Assembly (NCBI GenBank): GCA_039182435.1
Contig: JBCDCC010000108.1
Span: 1 to 8,238 of the forward strand
Length of the DNA: 8,238 nt
Direction: 5' to 3'
Source: JBCCKC01 sp039182435
GTDB lineage: Bacteria; Verrucomicrobiota; Verrucomicrobiia; Opitutales; Coraliomargaritaceae
Shown: piece after piece, positions 1 through 4,974 of the stretch
Numbering within the stretch: the first letter of the stretch is position 1
Layout: each line of letters starts with the position of its first letter
The notes under the pieces: generated by a model
Database searches by the model: none
Told to the model about the DNA's origin: nothing
The model's input: the letters and a program-made list of their open reading frames with translations, nothing else
Translations under genes and position numbers: made by a program

Positions 1-441
1 CTGCAGCACACCTGCCGGCGTCTCAATGATTTCAACTAAGACATAGGGATTATACTTCTCGATAAAACTCGGATCGAAGACTGAAAAATACCCGTCGTAA
101 CTTTCGGCTGTGACCGTATCGCTGGCATCCCCACCGGCCTCTTCGACGACAAGCGAGAGTGGCACGACCAGACAGGGGATACGTTCGTTGATATACGGGA
201 TGAGGACTGATTCTTCCACCGCACCCATCTCTAGGAGCGCCTCTCTGGAATAAGTAATGGTCGCTTTCGACGATTCTGCAAAGTGCACTTCCAAGTCTCC
301 CTGAATGCCTTCCGGCTCACTTTCTGCAGCCGCGGGAACCCCCAGAAAGCACAGAACGAAGAAGTAAATTGTCCGTCCGATTTCACTACGAGACTGACCT
401 GATCTCAGCAGCCTGAGACCCGTTTGTTGGTGTCGAATCAT
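1..441 (-). CDS. Secreted protein of unknown function (C-terminal part outside the window)
   Basis: An open frame reads leftwards from an ATG at 441-439 to the window edge, giving 147 codons with no stop. Residues 1-24 are a basic N-region (MIRHQQTG...), 25-36 a hydrophobic core (IYFFVLCFLGVP), and AAA|ES at 37-41 a good signal-peptidase I site, so the product is exported. The mature part is acidic and looks like a folded extracytoplasmic domain, with stretches such as VLIPYINERIPCLVVPLSLVVEE. I do not recognise the family. A second in-frame ATG lies at 447-445, and the frame stays open further upstream. The N-region is rather long and no Shine-Dalgarno sequence is visible, so the exact start is uncertain. 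The gene is divergent from the oxidoreductase-transport genes and may be unrelated to them. The signal peptide makes a real gene much more likely than a chance frame. Confidence 0.7.
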   Translation of the reverse strand, partial: MIRHQQTGLRLLRSGQSRSEIGRTIYFFVLCFLGVPAAAESEPEGIQGDLEVHFAESSKATITYSREALLEMGAVEESVLIPYINERIPCLVVPLSLVVEEAGGDASDTVTAESYDGYFSVFDPSFIEKYNPYVLVEIIETPAGVLQ

Positions 442-594
442 TGGCATCGGCAAAGCAAAGAGTATACCAAACAGGGGGCCCAAGAGAGATCGGTTTTTTA
501 CCAGATTCGGCGGGAGGCTTTTGCAATTTGTCAAAAGCGAGCCACCTATGGCAGTTAATTTGCTGTAAGACATTAACCAAAAGATTCGACACTA
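442..594. other. Divergent intergenic spacer with presumed promoters
   Basis: About 150 bases separate the leftward secreted-protein gene from the rightward oxidoreductase gene, so promoters for both should lie here. I found no convincing sigma-70 -35/-10 pair: TTGTCA (528-533) and TTGCAA (521-526) have no well-spaced -10 box. A tiny perfect stem GCCA/TGGC with loop CCTA lies at 541-552. No Shine-Dalgarno sequence precedes the ATG at 595. The role is inferred from gene orientation only. Confidence 0.4.
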
Positions 595-1986
595 ATGGAA
601 CCAACAATCACACCCGAAGTTCTCCAGGAACTTGGCTCGGTGCTACCCACCGAACAAATCATCCTTGGAGACAAAACCGAAAAATACTCCAAAGACTTTT
701 ACTGGTATTCTCCAGTATTGAAGGAGCTACTCGAAGAGAAACGAGCTGAAGTCGCGATCCTTGTTAAATCAAAGGAGCAGCTTCAGGCAGTCGTCAGTAT
801 CCTTTATAAATACAACGTCCCCATCACAATACGTGGCGGCGGCTCTGGTAACTATGGCCAGCTCATCCCGCTTTATGGTGGCGCTGTCAGTGACCTAACT
901 GGGATGAACCAAATCTTTAGCGTCGATGGTGTCGCACATGCCGAAGTTGGGGCCACGCTTCGCAAGATCGAGCTTGCTGCCCGTGAAAAAGGCTGGGAGC
1001 TCCGCTGCATGCCCTCGACATGGATCATTAGTTCATTCGGGGGGTTTCTCTGTGGGGGTTCAGGCGGCATCGGCTCGATCAAGAATGGCGGCATCGCTTA
1101 CAAAGATAACATGAAGTCTGTCACCATTATGACAATGGAGGCGGAGCCAAAGTTTATCAAATTTGAGGAGCGCGACTGTATCAAGGCGCTGCATACCTAC
1201 GGCACGACGGGGATCATGGTTGAAGCCGAGATGCGCCTTGCAAAGGCTTATCCATGGGAACAGCTGATCTTTGTTCATGACGATTGGCATCATCTCCTTG
1301 AGTGGACCTACGACGTCGCGAGCGATGCAAGTATCCCCAAGCGTTTAGTCACTCAGTTCGAGACTCCAATCCCGGAATACTTTAAGCCACTCCGCAAATA
1401 TATACCTGAAGGCAAGCAGGCCACATTTCTGATGGTCGATGCGCCCTGTGCTGAGGGCGTAATAAAATCAGGCGAAGCTGCTGGCATCGATCATGTCTTC
1501 TCGAAACCATTTGGCGATCCGCCAAAACCTCCTTTTATCACGGACTATACCTGGAATCACACGACTCTATGGGCGATCAAGGCAGATCCAGCGATGACTT
1601 ATCTGCAGTGTGGATTCGGCGAAGACTTCGTCGGTAACCTCGATAAGTTAAAGGCAAAATTTGGCGACGAGTTTTTGATGCACCTCGAGATGACCTTGGG
1701 TAATGCGAAGTTCAAACAAGAGAAAGCCGGCGTGGCCGTCGGAGGGATTCCTCTAATTCGCTACACGACGGAGGAGCGCCTCAACGAAATCATCGACTAC
1801 TGCGAATCCATCGGCGTTGGCGTGGCGAACCCACACACCTACACGATGGAGGGCGGCGGCGTTCACGAAGATATCGTCGAGAAACGCGCGTTGAAAGATC
1901 AAGTCGATCCGAAAGCACTGATGAATCCCGGCAAGATGGCGACCTATACGAAAAACCCATTTGCCGAAGCCGCCTCTGCTCACTGA
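595..1986 (+). CDS. FAD-binding oxidoreductase (FAD-linked oxidase / PCMH-type family)
   Basis: This is a 463-residue cytoplasmic flavoprotein with no signal peptide. The N-terminal FAD domain shows the pyrophosphate loop RGGGSGNYGQ at 80-89, the strand SDLTGMNQI at 99-107, the glycine-rich second FAD contact between 138 and 167 (CMPSTW...GGSGGIGS) and YGTTGIMVEAEMRL at 202-215. The C-terminus has the family's closing motif DPKALMNPGK at 438-447. The loop resembles GlcD-type enzymes, not the histidine-bearing loop of covalently flavinylated members, so FAD is probably bound non-covalently. The middle part, with YTWNHTTLWAIKAD at 318-331, would form the substrate cap. Length fits the family. 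The substrate cannot be read from the sequence. The gene lies 69 bases before the transporter genes on the same strand, which suggests that it acts on the imported compound. The ATG at 595 has no clear ribosome binding site; it was chosen because it opens a complete N-terminal domain. Confidence 0.88.
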   Translation: MEPTITPEVLQELGSVLPTEQIILGDKTEKYSKDFYWYSPVLKELLEEKRAEVAILVKSKEQLQAVVSILYKYNVPITIRGGGSGNYGQLIPLYGGAVSDLTGMNQIFSVDGVAHAEVGATLRKIELAAREKGWELRCMPSTWIISSFGGFLCGGSGGIGSIKNGGIAYKDNMKSVTIMTMEAEPKFIKFEERDCIKALHTYGTTGIMVEAEMRLAKAYPWEQLIFVHDDWHHLLEWTYDVASDASIPKRLVTQFETPIPEYFKPLRKYIPEGKQATFLMVDAPCAEGVIKSGEAAGIDHVFSKPFGDPPKPPFITDYTWNHTTLWAIKADPAMTYLQCGFGEDFVGNLDKLKAKFGDEFLMHLEMTLGNAKFKQEKAGVAVGGIPLIRYTTEERLNEIIDYCESIGVGVANPHTYTMEGGGVHEDIVEKRALKDQVDPKALMNPGKMATYTKNPFAEAASAH

Positions 1987-2037
1987 CCGAGCCGAAGCCA
2001 CGTATACAGATGACACAACCAGTAAAGAAATGCATAC

Positions 2038-2042
2038 GGAGG
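2038..2042 (+). promoter_or_regulatory. Possible Shine-Dalgarno (GGAGG) of the ABC ATPase gene
   Basis: GGAGG lies 13 bases before the ATG at 2056. The spacing is longer than optimal, but this is the only textbook Shine-Dalgarno match before any gene in the window. It favours the start at 2056 over the in-frame ATG at 2080, which would begin MVRLESV and also leave a normal ATPase N-terminus. Confidence 0.4.
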
Positions 2043-2055
2043 CAATAAGCCTGAG

Positions 2056-2820
2056 ATGGTCGGTATAAACTCAACGCCCATGGTTCGTCTCGAAAGCGTC
2101 GTCAAACGCTTCGGAGCCACCACCGTTTTAGAGGACATTAACTTCAATGCGGCAAAGGGAGAGTTCATTAGTCTCGTTGGCCCCAGTGGTTGCGGTAAAT
2201 CGACCCTTCTTAAAATCATAGCTGGCCTCCATCCTGTCAGCGAGGGCAGCGCTATCATTGATGGGATGGAGCCTAAGAACGCTCGCGAAGAGATGGCCTT
2301 CATCTTCCAAGAGGCCAACTTGCTCCCTTGGAAAAGGGTGCTGGGCAACGCAGAGCTCCCTCTCAGAATGCGTGGGTTTGCTAAAGAAATACGTCTCGAG
2401 ACAGCCAACAAAATGCTCGACCTCGTCAACCTGTCTCATGCCGTCGATCGCTACCCTTGGCAACTTTCTGGCGGCATGCGGATGCGGGTTTCCATCGCAC
2501 GCGCCCTCACCCTCTCACCACGAGTCCTCCTTTTGGATGAGCCTTTTGGCGCACTCGATGAAATGACCCGCGACAACTTAAACGAAGACTTGCTCAAAAT
2601 CCACGCACGAGATAACTGGACTGCCTTCTTCGTGACGCACTCGGCTGCTGAGGCTGTTTTTCTTTCGCATAAGATCGTCGTTCTTGCGGCCAATCCAGGC
2701 CGCATTGCACAAGTCATCGAGATTAAGCTGCCTGAGAAACGCGATGCTCTGACTCGGGAATCACCGGAATATCTGAACTACGTAGCCGAAGTCTCACACG
2801 CCATTCGCACCGTCCACTAA
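2056..2820 (+). CDS. ABC transporter ATP-binding protein, nitrate/sulfonate/taurine (SsuB/TauB) type
   Basis: This 254-residue ATPase powers import through the adjacent permease. All nucleotide-binding motifs are present in order: Walker A GPSGCGKST at 42-50, Q-loop with Gln85 (FQEANLLPW, 84-92), signature LSGGM at 137-141, Walker B LLLDEP at 158-163, D-loop ALD at 166-168 and switch His195 in VTHS. The FQE..LLPW Q-loop and LSGGMRMRVSIARAL signature are typical of the NitT/TauT family and distinguish it from siderophore (FecE/FhuC) ATPases. Length is normal and there is no C-terminal regulatory domain. It would sit on the cytoplasmic face of the inner membrane as a dimer. Its stop codon is 8 bases before the permease start, so the two are co-transcribed. 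A shorter protein starting at Met9 is possible. The ligand is not deducible from the ATPase. Confidence 0.93.
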   Translation: MVGINSTPMVRLESVVKRFGATTVLEDINFNAAKGEFISLVGPSGCGKSTLLKIIAGLHPVSEGSAIIDGMEPKNAREEMAFIFQEANLLPWKRVLGNAELPLRMRGFAKEIRLETANKMLDLVNLSHAVDRYPWQLSGGMRMRVSIARALTLSPRVLLLDEPFGALDEMTRDNLNEDLLKIHARDNWTAFFVTHSAAEAVFLSHKIVVLAANPGRIAQVIEIKLPEKRDALTRESPEYLNYVAEVSHAIRTVH

Positions 2821-2828
2821 GTCGAACC

Positions 2829-3647
2829 ATGCCCGCACTTTGGAAGAAGAACCAATTCTGGATACTCCCGACTTTGTCAGGACTGCTACTCCTCATAATC
2901 TGGTATCTGGTAAGCTATGTTTATGGTAACGCCGAGGGCTTCGACGTGCAGCGTATCGTGATTCCTTTCCCGCATCAAATCATCGAAGCGCTCTACATCG
3001 AACGAGCCACGCTATGGGCGTCCGCCATCAAAACCATGCAGTCTGCCGTGCTCGGCTTTCTTGCAGCAGTCATCGTGGGCTATGCGCTCTCGATGCTTCT
3101 AGCTTCAGCGGTCTGGGTGAAACAGTCACTCTATCCGTGGGTGCTTGTGCTGCAAATGACCCCGGTCGTGGTCCTCGCCCCCATCTTTGTGCTCTGGCTC
3201 GGTCAAGGTCTACCGAGCATCATCATGATCACCTTCTTAATCGGGTTTTTCCCGATTGTAGCCAACACGACGATGGGCCTCGTCTCGACGGATCGAAACC
3301 TCCTCGACCTCTTCGAAATGTGCAACGCGAAAAAAAGCCAAGAGATTCTTTATCTGCGCGTGCCTTACGCGATGCCCTATTTCCTGACCGGAATCAAAAT
3401 CGCAGGCACACTCGCACCGATCGGTGCCATCACTGGCGACCTTTTTGCTGGAAGCTCCCAAGGCGGCGTCGGCGGGATCGGCTTTATGGTCATCATCTAC
3501 AATTCCCAGCTTAAGATCCCCGAGCTCTTTGCCACCGCCTTTGTCGCCTGTCTCCTCGGTTTCATCTTCGTCGGCTGTGTCAATTACTTGCACTGGTATT
3601 TACTCAAGAACTGGCACGACTCAGTGCGCCGATCCGATCCCTCCTAA
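2829..3647 (+). CDS. ABC transporter permease, SsuC/TauC type
   Basis: This 272-residue inner-membrane protein forms the translocation channel, presumably as a homodimer because only one permease gene is present. Membrane segments are evident at about 11-31, 72-93 and 101-125, with further hydrophobic stretches at about 131-151 and near the C-terminus. Family hallmarks include the IPFP turn at 45-48, QMTPVVVLAPIFVLWLG at 109-125, FFPIVANTTMGL at 140-151, and a cytoplasmic coupling loop of the EAA type at about 160-190 (NAKKSQEILYLRVPYAMP...), which docks on the ATPase. Length fits the binding-protein-dependent transport family. The ATG at 2829 follows the ATPase stop by 8 bases. No Shine-Dalgarno is present, so translational coupling is plausible. 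The binding-protein gene begins 14 bases after the stop. Confidence 0.92.
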   Translation: MPALWKKNQFWILPTLSGLLLLIIWYLVSYVYGNAEGFDVQRIVIPFPHQIIEALYIERATLWASAIKTMQSAVLGFLAAVIVGYALSMLLASAVWVKQSLYPWVLVLQMTPVVVLAPIFVLWLGQGLPSIIMITFLIGFFPIVANTTMGLVSTDRNLLDLFEMCNAKKSQEILYLRVPYAMPYFLTGIKIAGTLAPIGAITGDLFAGSSQGGVGGIGFMVIIYNSQLKIPELFATAFVACLLGFIFVGCVNYLHWYLLKNWHDSVRRSDPS

Positions 3648-3661
3648 TTGCGAATACAGAT

Positions 3662-4651
3662 ATGAAACACTACCCAGCCTACGGATTCCTTGTCGTTATT
3701 TTGCTTTTCGCCGGTTGTGGCGGTGGCGATGAGACCGAGACCGGCCTGATCCCTATCAAAATTCAAACTGACTGGTATGCTCAAGCCGAGCACGGAGGTT
3801 TTTATCAGGCGATGGTGGAAGGTTATTACGAGGATGTCGGTCTCGATGTGACGATCATGCAAGGTGGACCCAATGCGATGGAAGTGCAGAAGACTGCCAG
3901 CCAGCAGGTGCAGTTCACACTCGGCCGGAGTGATACCACGATGATCTACACGGCCCGCGACATACCCATCGTCATGGTAGCAGCATTTATGCAACACGAC
4001 CCGCAAGCACTGCTCTTTCATGAAGAGAGCGGCATCGATAGCTTTGAAGATCTCGACGGCAAAACAGTCATGATCGTGCCCGGTTCCGTCTTCATAGACG
4101 TGCTGAATTCGCAGTTCGGGATCAACATCAATGTCATCCCGCTCGATTACGGCATGAGCCGATTCATGAATGATAAGGACTTTATCCAGCAGTGTTTCAT
4201 TACGAATGAGCCCTACTATGCTGCCCGCGAAGGTGCGAATCCGAAGACTCTGCTCCTCGCCGATACTGGCTTCGACCCTTACCGAGTCATCTACACCAAT
4301 TCGTCGTTTGCGCGGAAAAACCCAGAAGTTGTCAAAGCATTCGTTGCTGCCTCGATCAAGGGTTGGGCGAGCTACATGGCTGGCCCGCGAGAAAAAGCCA
4401 ATGCCTTGATTCAATCGCTGAATCCGAAGATGACGGATGACTTTCTTAATTACAGCATCGATACGATGGCCGAGAATCAGCTCATCGCAGGCCGCGATGA
4501 GAACGAGGCACTGGGCCTGATCACCCATGCCCGAATCAATGACCAAATCCGCATGCTCGAAGAAAGCGATCTTTTGGACCGCCCGATTACTGCTGAGGAG
4601 GTCGCGCCTATCGCCTATCTACCGGCAGAATTACAGGCGATGTCGAAATAG
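3662..4651 (+). CDS. ABC substrate-binding lipoprotein, NMT1/THI5-like
   Basis: This 329-residue protein captures the ligand outside the inner membrane and delivers it to the permease. Residues 1-19 form a lipoprotein signal peptide ending in the lipobox LFAGC (Cys19), followed by a flexible Gly/Asp/Glu/Thr linker. The mature N-terminus carries the hallmark of the NMT1/THI5-like group: TDW at 36-38, EHGGFY at 43-48, EGYYEDVGLDV at 53-63 and QGG at 67-69. Later parts, including DLDGKTVMI and NPEVVKAFVAASIKGW, fit the two-lobed fold. The group includes binders of thiamine pyrimidine precursors, riboflavin, sulfonates and nitrate, so the ligand remains open. The residue after Cys19 is Gly, not Asp; whether sorting to the outer membrane follows the E. 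coli rule here is unknown. It is the last gene of the tight ATPase-permease-binding protein cluster. No intrinsic terminator with a T-tract follows it directly. Confidence 0.9.
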   Translation: MKHYPAYGFLVVILLFAGCGGGDETETGLIPIKIQTDWYAQAEHGGFYQAMVEGYYEDVGLDVTIMQGGPNAMEVQKTASQQVQFTLGRSDTTMIYTARDIPIVMVAAFMQHDPQALLFHEESGIDSFEDLDGKTVMIVPGSVFIDVLNSQFGININVIPLDYGMSRFMNDKDFIQQCFITNEPYYAAREGANPKTLLLADTGFDPYRVIYTNSSFARKNPEVVKAFVAASIKGWASYMAGPREKANALIQSLNPKMTDDFLNYSIDTMAENQLIAGRDENEALGLITHARINDQIRMLEESDLLDRPITAEEVAPIAYLPAELQAMSK

Positions 4652-4757
4652 TTTACAAAAAAGTATATTAGAGAAAACGCTGGCATAAATTAAGCTCTAC
4701 TTATCGTGGAGTAGAAGCAGTTAGCCTAGTCAAAACGACTAAGCGGGTCATTGCTCC

Positions 4758-4781
4758 AGTATGACATTTTTATGTCATACT
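4758..4781. repeat. Perfect 10-bp inverted repeat (possible operator)
   Basis: AGTATGACAT and ATGTCATACT are exact reverse complements separated by TTTT. The arms are AT-rich and no T-run follows, so this is not a typical intrinsic terminator. Position, between the ABC operon and the receptor gene, suits a binding site for a dimeric transcription factor, though an RNA hairpin is equally possible. No regulator gene is present in the window. Confidence 0.6.
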
Positions 4782-4941
4782 TATCGTTTAAGACAATGAC
4801 TCCTTATATTTACATTCCTCAACCTACTAAGCTCAGATCGGCAAAAGCAGCGCTCGGCTGGCTTGAGGATTGCCAGCTCCAAATCGTCAGTATCCAGACG
4901 GTAGTTGCGTCTGCCCTGATACAGCGAGCGACCGTTACAAT

Positions 4942-4971
4942 TTCGACTACTAACAACCTAAACAGACAACC
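4942..4971 (+). repeat. 30-base leader element, copy A (directly upstream of the receptor start)
   Basis: The element begins TTCGACTAC, contains AACAACCTAAACA and ends ACAACC, three bases before the ATG at 4975. It matches copy B at 7628-7657 at 28 of 30 positions (T/C at position 10, G/A at position 24). It is rich in A and C, has no Shine-Dalgarno, and is predicted to be unstructured. It may serve as a non-canonical translation-initiation leader. Its repetition supports the start at 4975. Confidence 0.75.
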
Positions 4972-4974
4972 AAA

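Larger units (their letters stand above)
4652..4974 (+). promoter_or_regulatory. Hairpin-rich spacer / leader of the TonB-dependent receptor gene
   Basis: This 323-base gap contains five successive short inverted repeats. GCTCTACT (4694-4701) pairs with AGTAGAAGC (4710-4718) with one bulged base. GCCTAGTC (4724-4731) pairs with GACTAAGC (4737-4744) with one mismatch. AGTATGACAT/ATGTCATACT (4758-4781) is perfect. GCTGGC/GCCAGC (4857-4862 and 4872-4877) and CAGACG/CGTCTG (4895-4900 and 4908-4913) are both perfect. The spacing suggests a structured 5' leader or an array of protein sites. The expected TPP, FMN and cobalamin riboswitch cores were looked for by eye and not seen. No convincing promoter was identified. 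The last 30 bases are a leader element repeated at 7628-7657. Confidence 0.45.

Noticed and set aside
36..224. A 62-codon minus-strand frame
   Set aside because: It is out of frame with the longer minus-strand frame that carries a clear signal peptide; its Ser/Arg-rich composition is typical of an off-frame translation.
395..425. ACCTGATCT and CTGAGA words suggesting a TPP riboswitch
   Set aside because: The words are in the wrong order and spacing, the remaining conserved core is absent, and they form a small TCTCAG/CTGAGA stem inside the leftward gene.
441..749. A 102-codon plus-strand frame overlapping the oxidoreductase start
   Set aside because: It overlaps the oxidoreductase in a different frame and extends into the divergent spacer; composition looks random.
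2466..2480. ABC signature LSGGM instead of LSGGQ as a possible defect
   Set aside because: LSGGM is usual in the nitrate/sulfonate/taurine ATPase family, and all other motifs are intact.
3014..3514. A 166-codon plus-strand frame inside the permease gene
   Set aside because: Its Arg/His/Pro-rich translation is typical of a shifted frame within a membrane-protein gene, and the permease frame is well supported.
3644..4546. A 300-codon open frame on the minus strand opposite the first binding-protein gene
   Set aside because: It lies wholly antisense to a well-supported gene, its product has no recognisable domain or signal, and long antisense frames are common opposite genes with this codon use.
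4641..4670. TTTACA and TATATT after the first binding-protein gene as a promoter
   Set aside because: The two boxes are only six bases apart, so they cannot act as a -35/-10 pair.
4652..4974. A known riboswitch (TPP, cobalamin or FMN) in the receptor leader
   Set aside because: None of the conserved core strings of these classes could be found by eye; the hairpins alone do not identify a class.
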